A DNA stretch of 64,000 nt, taken from Chitinophagales bacterium (GTDB lineage: Bacteria > Bacteroidota > Bacteroidia > Chitinophagales > UBA2359). This document shows, in pieces, positions 17,490 through 25,603 of this stretch. The stretch is from positions 3,100,001 to 3,164,000 of the forward strand of contig JAWKLZ010000001.1 of NCBI GenBank assembly GCA_041392475.1, read 5' to 3'. The notes under the pieces were generated by a model, which was not told where the DNA came from, did not search any database, and saw only the letters and a list, made by a program, of their open reading frames with translations. A program made the position numbers and the translations under genes. The number at the start of each line of letters is the position of its first letter. Position 1 is the first letter of the stretch.

Positions 17490-17516
17490 GGTCACATTTT
17501 TTCCTGTGAAGGTCAC
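17490..17516 (+). promoter_or_regulatory. Tandem GGTCAC element, copy 3 (before dioxygenase)
   Basis: GGTCAC at 17490-17495 and 17511-17516 (21-base period), preceded by TTCAAAAACA and followed by ACTAATAATA. It starts 45 bases after the stop of the second CHAT gene and ends 124 bases before the dioxygenase ATG at 17641. Confidence 0.65.
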
Positions 17517-17640
17517 ACTAATAATAAAGAAGTTGAGACAAGCGAATTTATAGCTTGAATGTAGGTATTAGAACAACACTGCTAGCTGGGAAATATTGAA
17601 GACAAAAAATAAAACTTTACAATTTATAAAACACTTTACC

Positions 17641-18555
17641 ATGGTAACTGAAAAACAACTTGTCAACTCTCCATCTTTTACAAACCAAGATAAACTTGAA
17701 TATCAAAATAAAGGTGTCATACATATTGAAGATATGCTTCCGTTTAATACAGTACGCCATTTACAAGCATCCGCAGAAGCAAACTTCAAATCTGATGATC
17801 AGCCTGATGGGGTCATTCGGGAATTTGACAGATTTTCCAATGAATTTGCCAATAGAGATGAATTTTTCAAAGTATTGGCTCAAGATATTTTAGCACCTCT
17901 CAACAAATTAACCAATGATGAGTTGGTGGTAACTCAAATTGCCATTTTAGAATTGGAAGTAGGGAAAGGCAAGGGGTTTGATTGGCATTTTGATGAATAC
18001 AGCTTCAGTTTTATAGATATCAACTCACCTGGACATACCTTGTGGGTTCCCTTAAATCCGATAGATGTCAATAAACAAAGAGGTGGTATGGTATGGGTAC
18101 ATCAGGATGATTTCAGTGGCAAAGGTCGCTTGAAGCAGTGGACACATTACCAATTAGCCGACAAAGAACTCAAAATAATGCCCAATGGACATTATTCCAA
18201 ATCCAAATACGAACAATATTATAACGACAATTGGGCAGGTCCTTATGATAAGGTCATGCTAGATGATTTGCAACAAGAATGTAGCTTGAAACTAGGGGAT
18301 GCACTGCTGTTTAATAGAAATACTTGGCACAAAAGCCAAGAACTCTTACCAAATGGACCGCTTACAAAACGAACCACCATTATTTTTAGATTGGTGAGTT
18401 TGGATGCAAAGATCCACCGTACTCTTTTTGAAAAAACAATTGAACGCATGAAATTAGAAGGGAATGTTCCTCCTAAATCATTTGGACATCGTTTGGGTGC
18501 TTTTAAAGATGGTGATTCTATTAGAGATGCAATCAATTCAGGAATATCTTTCTGA
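17641..18555 (+). CDS. Fe(II)/2-oxoglutarate dioxygenase, PhyH-like
   Basis: A 304-aa protein with the iron-binding facial triad of the phytanoyl-CoA dioxygenase family: HxD in FDWHFDEYSF, the distal His in NTWHKSQEL, and the 2-oxoglutarate Arg in KRTTIIFRLVS. It should hydroxylate a small molecule or residue using 2-oxoglutarate and oxygen. The ATG at 17641 is chosen over an in-frame TTG 45 bases upstream. It forms a pair with an ATP-grasp ligase 58 bases downstream and lies behind a GGTCAC element, so it may modify an amino acid or small peptide that the ligase builds. The substrate is unknown. Confidence 0.75.
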   Translation: MVTEKQLVNSPSFTNQDKLEYQNKGVIHIEDMLPFNTVRHLQASAEANFKSDDQPDGVIREFDRFSNEFANRDEFFKVLAQDILAPLNKLTNDELVVTQIAILELEVGKGKGFDWHFDEYSFSFIDINSPGHTLWVPLNPIDVNKQRGGMVWVHQDDFSGKGRLKQWTHYQLADKELKIMPNGHYSKSKYEQYYNDNWAGPYDKVMLDDLQQECSLKLGDALLFNRNTWHKSQELLPNGPLTKRTTIIFRLVSLDAKIHRTLFEKTIERMKLEGNVPPKSFGHRLGAFKDGDSIRDAINSGISF

Positions 18556-18613
18556 TTACAAAATCACTTTAGTTTTTAATTTTCTACATTTATTATTTAT
18601 CTAAAGAAAAATC

Positions 18614-19693
18614 ATGAAAATTCTCATCATTAATAGCCAAGGACATTGGCTAAATGGGTGGATGACACAAACTTCAAGTCAACGAATTGTAGTCGAAATC
18701 CTTCAAAAATCAGGATTTGAAGTAGAAACTATTGAAGTATCTAATCCCAAACAATTACAACGAGCGTTGGCAAGTGTTTCCTCCAATACCTTAGTTTGGG
18801 CAAATGCTTATTGGGTAAATGCTGACAATGGACAACTATATGGACTTATTCAAGCCATTGAAAGATATCAATTGCCTTTAATCGGCTCAGATTTAGAAAC
18901 ACTTCTGCGGCTACTGGAAAAAGACATTTGCCAATTAAAATTAAAAGCAGCAGGTATTCCTACGCCTGCTAACCTCATACTTCATCAACAAGATAAAGGT
19001 AGAATAGCAGGTAAAATAATTGAATGTGAATTGGAGTATCCTTTGGTCTTGAAGCCAACCAAAGAATCTCGTTCTCAGGGGATTACTTTGGTATATACTT
19101 TGGAGGAAGCTATTTTTGCGGCAGAAGAAATTTTAACTCAATTTCCCAATAGTCATCTTATTATTGAAGAGTTTTTAGCCGCAGATGACATTACCTGTGG
19201 ATACCTTCGGATGGGGACTAAAGAAATGATATTACCCAGCTACAATGTAGTAAAAGGTATGGATTGTAAAACAGAGATTTTTAGTGAATACCATTATACG
19301 CTTTCTTCACATCATGAAAAACAGGTATACATTGAAGATCCCTCTATATTGAAACAGTTGGAAACTTATTTACCTGCCATTGTAGAATTATTTGGGATTC
19401 AAACTACTACTCGTGTTGATGGCAGACTCAATAAGCAAGGAGTAATGAATTTCTTTGACATCAACGGTTTGCCAGGTTTGAACTTTCCTGTTTCTGCTTT
19501 GGTAAAACAATGCTTTGCTCATTTTCCACAAGACAGCCAGGAATATCTATTCAAAAATTTAATCCATACCATCGTTGGAGATAATCTATGGAGATACAAT
19601 ATGTCTATTCCATCCATTATCCAAGAACAAAATCTATTCAACTTGGAAAGCAAAACAATAATTACTGTCGAACAGACGGCGGCAGTCAAGTGA
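18614..19693 (+). CDS. ATP-grasp ligase, D-Ala-D-Ala-ligase-like
   Basis: A 359-aa ATP-grasp enzyme. Visible elements are the pre-ATP-grasp domain, the nucleotide-binding strand YPLVLKPTKESRSQGI, the acidic LIIEEFLAADDI and the metal/catalytic end RVDGRLNKQGVMNFFDINGL. The order resembles D-alanine-D-alanine ligase and peptide/amino-acid ligases that join a carboxylate to an amine via an acyl phosphate. It lacks other cell-wall neighbours and is unlikely to be the housekeeping Ddl. Paired with the dioxygenase, it may make a hydroxylated dipeptide or ligate an amino acid to a protein end. This is inference from context. Confidence 0.75.
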   Translation: MKILIINSQGHWLNGWMTQTSSQRIVVEILQKSGFEVETIEVSNPKQLQRALASVSSNTLVWANAYWVNADNGQLYGLIQAIERYQLPLIGSDLETLLRLLEKDICQLKLKAAGIPTPANLILHQQDKGRIAGKIIECELEYPLVLKPTKESRSQGITLVYTLEEAIFAAEEILTQFPNSHLIIEEFLAADDITCGYLRMGTKEMILPSYNVVKGMDCKTEIFSEYHYTLSSHHEKQVYIEDPSILKQLETYLPAIVELFGIQTTTRVDGRLNKQGVMNFFDINGLPGLNFPVSALVKQCFAHFPQDSQEYLFKNLIHTIVGDNLWRYNMSIPSIIQEQNLFNLESKTIITVEQTAAVK

Positions 19694-19981
19694 AGGCTCG
19701 GCTAAGTTTAGCTTTGAAGATTGCAAAATTTGGAACAAAAGCTCTATTGAGCGTTAATACCCCAATATTTACTTCAATGGAGCGGATTTTTTACAGATTT
19801 TTACGGCGAAAACGCAAGCGCAAACAGGCTGGCAAGGAGACAATTTTTTATGCTACAATTTAGGTTTTCGTTCCAAACAGAAACCAAAAATTAATTTTTA
19901 AATCATTTGACATCTAATTAAGAAAATATTATTAGCTGTCACATAATCACTTAGTTGATTCACCTCTTACCTGCTATTCCA
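19694..19981. other. Gene-poor stretch, possible decayed coding end
   Basis: No intact gene. Plus-strand frame 19695-19863 reads protein-like sequence (GSAKFSFEDCKIWNKSSIER, then after one TAA stop YPNIYFNGADFLQIF and on to FRSKQKPKINF). That could be the end of a lost gene with one nonsense change. Another frame over the same bases is also open, so this may be chance. Confidence 0.25.
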
Positions 19982-20851
19982 TCAATCAATCTCCAACTTC
20001 CGCTTCAATACCAACAAAGGTTTTTTGCCATGTAAAGCGATTTTTTTGGTCAAACTGGGGCTAAACAAACGCTCCCAAAAACTTTCTTTCTCTTTGAACA
20101 TCACCAACATATCAATGGCCTCCTTCTCCAAATATTGCTCCAAACCAACTACTACATTCTCTGCACTAATCAAGTCAAATACTATCTTACCTGCTTCTTC
20201 GGTCGCAATAAAATTTTCCTCCAATTCCTCCATTCTACGTTGATCTTCGTCAGTTGGAGCCCCCTCCTCACTCACATGTACCACATGAATCGTTGCTCCA
20301 AAAAGCCCTGCCAACTCCAGCATTTCTTTCAAAGCTCCCACATCATCTTTGTTGAAATCAGAAGCATACGCAATTCGGTGAAGTCCATTATATTCTGCAC
20401 CCGCAGGAACAGTAAGCACTGCACAATCCACATTTTCAATTACATTGGAAGTAGTCGTTCCAAACAATCTATCTGCCAAATTGTCCACCCCGTCCGTTCC
20501 CAATACGATCAAATCTGGGTCTTCATCCATAGATTCCTGTACGATTTCATCCACCACCAAACCCTCTGTGAGCTTATGCACAACAGGCACATGCGCCAAG
20601 TTTTCGGCAGTCGCTTCAAGGTGCAGTTTCTCTGCAAATTCTTTGTAATGCTCTCCTTCTCTCTCCTCTTGATTCTCCAAAATAGACTGCATCAACTCAG
20701 GAGGCGTGCCTATTTCCAAACTGGAAATATTTAGACTGTAAATATGCAGTGTGGTGATACTCGCATTTTGTTTGGCTGCAATGTGTAGTGCATACCTGAA
20801 AGCATTCACCGCATTTTCCGAAAAATCCGTAGGGACTAAAATATTGTTCAT
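19982..20851 (-). CDS. Tandem universal stress protein (UspA family)
   Basis: A 289-aa cytoplasmic protein with two Usp domains (about 1-145 and 146-289). Domain 1 starts ILVPTDFSENAVNAFRYAL and has the ATP-binding end VLGTDGVDNLADRLFGTTTS, close to the G-2x-G-9x-G(S/T) pattern. Domain 2 (RIAYASDFNKDD) has lost that glycine motif and ends with KIALHGKKPLLVLKRK, so only the first half probably binds ATP. Such proteins respond to starvation and stress. It lies 42 bases downstream of the membrane-anchored protein at 20894-21877 on the same strand. Confidence 0.85.
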   Translation of the reverse strand: MNNILVPTDFSENAVNAFRYALHIAAKQNASITTLHIYSLNISSLEIGTPPELMQSILENQEEREGEHYKEFAEKLHLEATAENLAHVPVVHKLTEGLVVDEIVQESMDEDPDLIVLGTDGVDNLADRLFGTTTSNVIENVDCAVLTVPAGAEYNGLHRIAYASDFNKDDVGALKEMLELAGLFGATIHVVHVSEEGAPTDEDQRRMEELEENFIATEEAGKIVFDLISAENVVVGLEQYLEKEAIDMLVMFKEKESFWERLFSPSLTKKIALHGKKPLLVLKRKLEID

Positions 20852-20893
20852 TGTTTATTGAATTTGTAGTTGTACATTAAATTTGAAGTTTGC

Positions 20894-21877
20894 TTATGCT
20901 GCCTGTGTCAACCAACCTGCATTGATGGTAATAGGCTCAACCGCATTGTAAATCATCCAATCCGATAAAGCATTTAAATCTTTATCCTGATTAGTTGTAG
21001 CACTTTTTTGCAATCGTTCACTTACCAAAGTATCAGAGAAAGCTACTTTGAGGTCAGCAATTATTGACTTTTGCAAACTTTTGTCAGAAGGCAAACCCTT
21101 GCGATAGCCAATATCAGAATAGATTTTGCTCATTGCTCGGTTAAACTCATACCATGAGAAACCTGTCACCTTGTTTCTATCCCGCACTTCAATGGCTTTA
21201 TCCAAATTCTTAATCGCTCCTTCATAATCAGGATTTGATTGATCTTTGAGTGCAAAACCCAATTGACCATATACTCTATGAGAATCAATTTCTTGGGTAG
21301 CTTTGGCAAGTGACTCAAATATCGGAATCGTTTTTTCCATCGTTCCTTTATCATCTTTCCATGTTTCACTTCTCACCTCTTTTGCATCGTTCAGTATCTC
21401 TACTTTGGTTTTAGGAGAAGCATTTTCGATGGCATCCAACAAAGATTTGTTTGGAACTCCGACATCCGTTGAAGAATTAAGGTATTCATTGGTCATTTCC
21501 AACGTTTTCGCATCCTGAATTTCTTGCTGCTCTTTTTGTTCTATTTTTTGCTGCAATTGACGCACAGTGGTTGACAATACACTGTCAATAAGTGCTTTAC
21601 CGCCCCATCCACCTAATACTGCAAATCCAAACAAGCGAATGTAAAAATAGATTTCAGTAGGATGGCTCTCTAAGTTTTCAAGCCCCAGAGGTAATACACT
21701 GAAAATGACAGCCGTACCAAGAAATCCAAACAAGCAATCTGCCAAACACCCAGGATTGTATTGATGTGGTCCACTTTTGTACGGCAATATTAATGCATTG
21801 CTACTTAGTCCATATCCAAATCCAGCTAACATACCAATTAGACCTAATATTATGATAATTATCCATTGAAATTCCAT
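20894..21877 (-). CDS. Membrane-anchored protein of unknown function
   Basis: A 327-aa protein. Residues 5-25 form a first membrane helix (IIIIILGLIGMLAGFGYG), followed by two more hydrophobic stretches (about 48-65 and 80-97, FGFAVLGGWGGKALIDS). Then comes a charged coiled coil (QLQQKIEQKEQQEIQDAK) and a helical domain with a TPR-like repeat around AIKNLDKAIEVRDRNK. I do not recognise the family. The helical part probably lies in the cytoplasm. Same strand as the Usp gene and probably co-transcribed with it. Confidence 0.6.
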   Translation of the reverse strand: MEFQWIIIIILGLIGMLAGFGYGLSSNALILPYKSGPHQYNPGCLADCLFGFLGTAVIFSVLPLGLENLESHPTEIYFYIRLFGFAVLGGWGGKALIDSVLSTTVRQLQQKIEQKEQQEIQDAKTLEMTNEYLNSSTDVGVPNKSLLDAIENASPKTKVEILNDAKEVRSETWKDDKGTMEKTIPIFESLAKATQEIDSHRVYGQLGFALKDQSNPDYEGAIKNLDKAIEVRDRNKVTGFSWYEFNRAMSKIYSDIGYRKGLPSDKSLQKSIIADLKVAFSDTLVSERLQKSATTNQDKDLNALSDWMIYNAVEPITINAGWLTQAA

Positions 21878-21960
21878 GACATTGATTTTTAGGCAAAAAA
21901 AAAGTTATTAGTCAAAAATAGTATTTCTATGGGGTTTTATGTGGAATATTTAGTTTTTTT

Positions 21961-21987
21961 TTCCTTCAATGAAACTAATTGAAGGAA
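21961..21987. other. 10-bp stem-loop between divergent genes
   Basis: TTCCTTCAAT pairs perfectly with ATTGAAGGAA across a 7-base loop, upstream of rtcB. No T run follows on either strand, so an operator or 5'-UTR structure is more likely than a terminator. Confidence 0.4.
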
Positions 21988-22050
21988 ATCATTGTAGTTT
22001 TCGGCAAAGCAAGCACCACCAATATACATTTTTTTTTCAAAAAAAAACTC

Positions 22051-23475
22051 ATGGGAAAGTCAAAGTTAAAAGGAAAAGATTTAATGGCTCTGGGCTTCAA
22101 ACAAAGCCGTGCCATAGGGATTTTGCTGAATGTGATGCAAAAAAACTTCAAACATTCCAGCAAAGAGGAAAAGCTACAAATGGCTTCACGATTGTTAGCC
22201 AACCCTAAAAACTATGAAGAAGACGAAGCATTTGGACTTATTGCGAAAGAACTGATACAACAGGCCAATGTGGACGCAGGTATCATCACCGAATTGGGAG
22301 AAATTCCGCTTCGCAACAAATCCATAGATTTCCAAATTTACGGCAAAGAAAACATCGAGAAAGGTGCGATTCAGCAAATGTACACTGCCATGAAACTGCC
22401 TGTTGCGATTGCAGGAGCTTTGATGCCCGATGCCCATCAAGGATATGGGTTGCCTATTGGTGGCGTTTTGGCAACACACAATGCGGTAATTCCTTATGGT
22501 GTGGGCGTTGACATTGGTTGCCGTATGTGCTTGACTATGTACGACTTACCAGATAATTTCATCAAACGATACCATACCAATTTGAAGCAACATTTGGGAG
22601 ACAATACCCGCTTTGGAATGGGGTGCGAGTTTGATACTCCGATGGATGATGAAGTATTGGAGAGCAAGGTGTTTCAAGAGATTGACTTTGTGAAAAAATT
22701 GAAGCAAACTGCTTACAAACAAATCGGTACATCAGGAGGCGGCAATCATTTTGTCGAATTTGGAATGGTCGAAATTTTGACGACCGAAAACGACTGGAAT
22801 TTGCCGATTGGAAAATACGTTGCCATTTTATCACACTCTGGATCAAGAGGTTTGGGTGCAAAAATCGCTGGACATTACACCAAATTAGCCCGTCAAGTAT
22901 GTCCACTTCCCAAAGAAGCACAACATTTGGCTTGGTTGGATTTGGATACCGAATTGGGGCAAGAATATTGGATGGCCATGAATTTGGCAGGAGAATACGC
23001 TTCGGCTTGTCACCACCAAATCCACAAGCGGCTTGCCAAAGCGATTGGCGAAAAACCTGTGGCAATCGTGGAAAATCATCACAATTTTGCATGGAAAGAA
23101 AAACTGTCGGATGGTACAGACGTGATTGTGCATCGAAAAGGCGCAACTCCTGCTGGTAAGGGAGTTTTAGGGATTATACCTGGCTCTATGACTGCCCCTG
23201 GGTTTATTGTGCGTGGAAAGGGTGAATTTGATTCTCTCAATTCTGCTTCACATGGTGCAGGCCGCCAGATGTCTCGCCGAAAAGCCAAAGATTCTTTGAC
23301 CAATAGCGATGTGCGAAAATACTTGAAGCAGCAAGGCGTGACGCTTATTGGAGGCGGAATAGATGAAGCTCCAATGGCTTACAAGGATATCCATGAAGTG
23401 ATGCAAGCACAGCAAGATTTAGTGGAAGTACTTGGCACTTTCCATCCTAAGATTGTGCGAATGGCAGAGGACTAA
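22051..23475 (+). CDS. rtcB: RtcB-type RNA ligase
   Basis: A 474-aa RNA-splicing ligase that joins a 2',3'-cyclic phosphate or 3'-phosphate end to a 5'-OH end using GTP and Mn2+. Metal-binding and guanylylation motifs are present: MPDAHQGYGLPIGG, GVGVDIGCRMC with the metal Cys, GGGNHFVEFG, HSGSRGLG, ENHHNFAW and the nucleotide-binding SHGAGRQMSR. ATG 22051 is used; an upstream in-frame TTG would add an odd FFFKKK stretch. No RtcA cyclase, RtcR regulator or archease lies beside it, so it is a stand-alone RNA repair gene. A stem-loop (21961-21987) precedes it. Confidence 0.93.
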   Translation: MGKSKLKGKDLMALGFKQSRAIGILLNVMQKNFKHSSKEEKLQMASRLLANPKNYEEDEAFGLIAKELIQQANVDAGIITELGEIPLRNKSIDFQIYGKENIEKGAIQQMYTAMKLPVAIAGALMPDAHQGYGLPIGGVLATHNAVIPYGVGVDIGCRMCLTMYDLPDNFIKRYHTNLKQHLGDNTRFGMGCEFDTPMDDEVLESKVFQEIDFVKKLKQTAYKQIGTSGGGNHFVEFGMVEILTTENDWNLPIGKYVAILSHSGSRGLGAKIAGHYTKLARQVCPLPKEAQHLAWLDLDTELGQEYWMAMNLAGEYASACHHQIHKRLAKAIGEKPVAIVENHHNFAWKEKLSDGTDVIVHRKGATPAGKGVLGIIPGSMTAPGFIVRGKGEFDSLNSASHGAGRQMSRRKAKDSLTNSDVRKYLKQQGVTLIGGGIDEAPMAYKDIHEVMQAQQDLVEVLGTFHPKIVRMAED

Positions 23476-23511
23476 GGGAAATGTGCAATGCTCAAACTTC
23501 AATCTCAAAAC

Positions 23512-24321
23512 TCAGCCTTCAATTGCAGTGAGAACATTTACTTCCATTGTTTTTTCGGAAACGATTGCAGGTAAATGTTCTTCATTTTCGTATTGAAATA
23601 CTGTCCATTTTCCTTTATTGTATTCCAAAGCGGTAAGGTTTTCAATCCAATCACCCGAATTGAGGTATGTTGTACTTCCTTTTTGGTTGTCAACTTTTCT
23701 GATTTCTGGTTTGTGAATATGTCCACAAATAACATAGTCATAAGACTGATCCATTGCCAAATCAATGGCTGTATCTTCAAAATTGCCAACATATTTTACT
23801 GCTTCTTTCACATTGTCTTTCACCTTTTTAGATAAAGACATTTTGGGTTTCCCCATTTTCTTCAGTAGATGATTGATAAAGCGATTGAGGCGAATCAATA
23901 GGTCATAGCCCCAACCTCCTAACTTTGCAATCCATCGGGCATGTGTGATGGAGGCATCAAAAACATCTCCATGAAATATCCACGCTTTTTTGCCGTCAAT
24001 ATCCAGTAGCAGCTTGTCTTGAAGGTGAAAATTACCCGCCGAAAAGTCAGAAAATTTGCGAAGTAGTTCATCGTGATTGCCTGTGAGATAATGAATTGTT
24101 GTGCCTTTCGCCAGCATTTTCACTAGTTGTTGGATAACCGAGATATGCTCGCTTGGAAAATAACGTTTGCTAAACTGCCAAATATCAATAATGTCACCAT
24201 TCAAAATCAATGTTTTGGGCTTGATGCTTTTTAGATACTTGATTAGTTCTGTGGCATGACATCCATAAGTGCCTAAGTGTATATCAGATACCACCACAAT
24301 TTCTACATCTCTTCTGGTCAT
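23512..24321 (-). CDS. Calcineurin-like phosphoesterase, LpxH-like
   Basis: A 269-aa metallophosphoesterase with all expected metal motifs: VVSDIHLGTYG, LILNGDIIDIW, TGNHDE, WIFHGDVFDA and ICGHIHKP. The DxH-GD-GNHD-H-GHxH set places it in the UDP-2,3-diacylglucosamine diphosphatase-like group, common in Bacteroidota. LpxH cuts UDP-diacylglucosamine to lipid X in lipid A synthesis, but this subgroup is not uniformly that enzyme. No other lpx gene is in the window, so the substrate remains uncertain. It follows the response regulator with a 9-base gap on the same strand. Confidence 0.8.
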   Translation of the reverse strand: MTRRDVEIVVVSDIHLGTYGCHATELIKYLKSIKPKTLILNGDIIDIWQFSKRYFPSEHISVIQQLVKMLAKGTTIHYLTGNHDELLRKFSDFSAGNFHLQDKLLLDIDGKKAWIFHGDVFDASITHARWIAKLGGWGYDLLIRLNRFINHLLKKMGKPKMSLSKKVKDNVKEAVKYVGNFEDTAIDLAMDQSYDYVICGHIHKPEIRKVDNQKGSTTYLNSGDWIENLTALEYNKGKWTVFQYENEEHLPAIVSEKTMEVNVLTAIEG

Positions 24322-24330
24322 TTTTCTTGT

Positions 24331-25023
24331 TTATGCGTCAAATTTATACCCTACCCCTTTCACCGTTTTGATATAGTTATCGCCCAGTTTTTCCCTGATT
24401 TTGCGGATGTGAACATCTATGGTTCTATCATTTACGATCACATCATTTCCCCATACTCTTTCAAGAATTTCATTGCGTGTAAACACACGTCCAGGTTTTG
24501 AAGCCAGTAGATGGAGTAGAAAAAACTCTTTTCGCACAAATTCAATCAATTCTCCATTTTGGGTTACTTCAAATGTTTCATTGTTGATCTTGAGGTCTAA
24601 AACGACAATTGTAGATGTTTTTTCTTCCACTACCATTCTGCGTACCAAAGATTTAACTTTAGTAATCAATAAGCGAGGTTGAATGGGTTTGAGAATGTAG
24701 TCATCAGCTCCTGCATCCAATGCCATTAGATGTGTAAATTCTTCACGCATAGCGGTTAAAAAACAAATCATGGTATGATTGAAATCACTCTGTGTCCGCA
24801 ATTCTTGACAAGTCTGGATACCATCTAATACAGGCATCATTACATCGAGTAAAATTAAATTTGGACGCATTTCTTTTGCCATGTCAATGCCTTCTTGTCC
24901 ATTTTTAGCCGTAAATACCTTGAAGTTTTCTTTCCGCAAATTGTAGCCAACGAACTCTAAGACATCTTTTTCATCGTCAACTATCAATACTTTTATCATT
25001 GAATGGTCCATATCACAATTCAT
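24331..25023 (-). CDS. OmpR/PhoB-family response regulator
   Basis: A 230-aa two-domain regulator. The receiver domain has the acidic pair VDDE, the phospho-acceptor Asp in LILLDVMMPVLDG and the conserved Lys in DYILKPIQPR. The C-terminal winged helix carries GRVFTRNEILERVWG and RTIDVHIRKIREKLG, the typical OmpR recognition helix and wing. It should bind DNA as a phosphorylated dimer. The start may be at the ATG 25023 or a few codons on (MDHS or MIKV). No histidine kinase lies next to it, so its partner is elsewhere or lost. Confidence 0.9.
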   Translation of the reverse strand: MNCDMDHSMIKVLIVDDEKDVLEFVGYNLRKENFKVFTAKNGQEGIDMAKEMRPNLILLDVMMPVLDGIQTCQELRTQSDFNHTMICFLTAMREEFTHLMALDAGADDYILKPIQPRLLITKVKSLVRRMVVEEKTSTIVVLDLKINNETFEVTQNGELIEFVRKEFFLLHLLASKPGRVFTRNEILERVWGNDVIVNDRTIDVHIRKIREKLGDNYIKTVKGVGYKFDA

Positions 25024-25125
25024 TTTAGGGTGTCAGGGATATGGCGCACAAATTACCTATCTGGTGTTCCTTAGGCGTTAAAGAAAAATGAAGTTTTCGT
25101 TAAGTTTAACAGAAATCGTTTGTTA

Positions 25126-25506
25126 CTACTCTGCTTCTTCAATATCTCTAATAAATCTTTCCTTCAATTCGGAGGTAAAACCTTCAATAACATCGGTTTC
25201 TGACATTTCTACTTTACCGCTCGCTTTGCTTACTTCCTCCAATACCTCAAACAAAAATTCATAATCAGGGTCGGGCCCATTTTCTTTGCAGATGTCCACT
25301 GCTTTTTTATAGGCTTCTTCTACCGAATGATTTTTCTTGTTTTCATAATCGAAAGACCATTGAATTTCTTTTGCCCACGGATGTCCACTCAAAATGGTGT
25401 GTAATGCGTCTAATTCTTTGGTTTGTACAAGTCCATCTGCTTTTGCTACCGCATAAATCAATTCTCCAAAGGCATCGTAGAGCCTATTTTTGTTTACATT
25501 ACCCAT
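25126..25506 (-). CDS. TerB-like small helical protein
   Basis: A 126-aa, acidic, all-helical protein. The pattern FGELIYAVAKADGLVQTKEL is the start of the TerB/tellurite-resistance and DjlA-like metal-binding family (A.aDG.v...E). A second helical segment has SKASGKVEMSETDVIEGF. Other members bind metal or sit in stress-sensing complexes. There are no ter-operon genes here, so a stand-alone stress role is the most that can be said. Upstream of the response regulator on the same strand with a gap of about 100 bases. Confidence 0.6.
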   Translation of the reverse strand: MGNVNKNRLYDAFGELIYAVAKADGLVQTKELDALHTILSGHPWAKEIQWSFDYENKKNHSVEEAYKKAVDICKENGPDPDYEFLFEVLEEVSKASGKVEMSETDVIEGFTSELKERFIRDIEEAE

Positions 25507-25603
25507 GTTTGAAATCTATTTTTTATTGATTTGAGAAATATGGGTAAAAATGAATACTTTTGACCTTATAAACAAGCCCAAAAAAAATTAAATTTCATCA
25601 CGC

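Noticed and set aside
8291..19693. CRISPR-associated origin of the CHAT locus
   Set aside because: No repeat-spacer array and no cas7-11, cas1/2 or other cas gene is present in the window.
18614..19693. ATP-grasp gene as the housekeeping ddl
   Set aside because: Not near murein genes, paired with a dioxygenase behind the locus-specific element, and the sequence is only Ddl-like.
22562..23146. 194-codon frame antisense to rtcB
   Set aside because: Overlaps a certain RtcB gene completely and has no protein-like composition.
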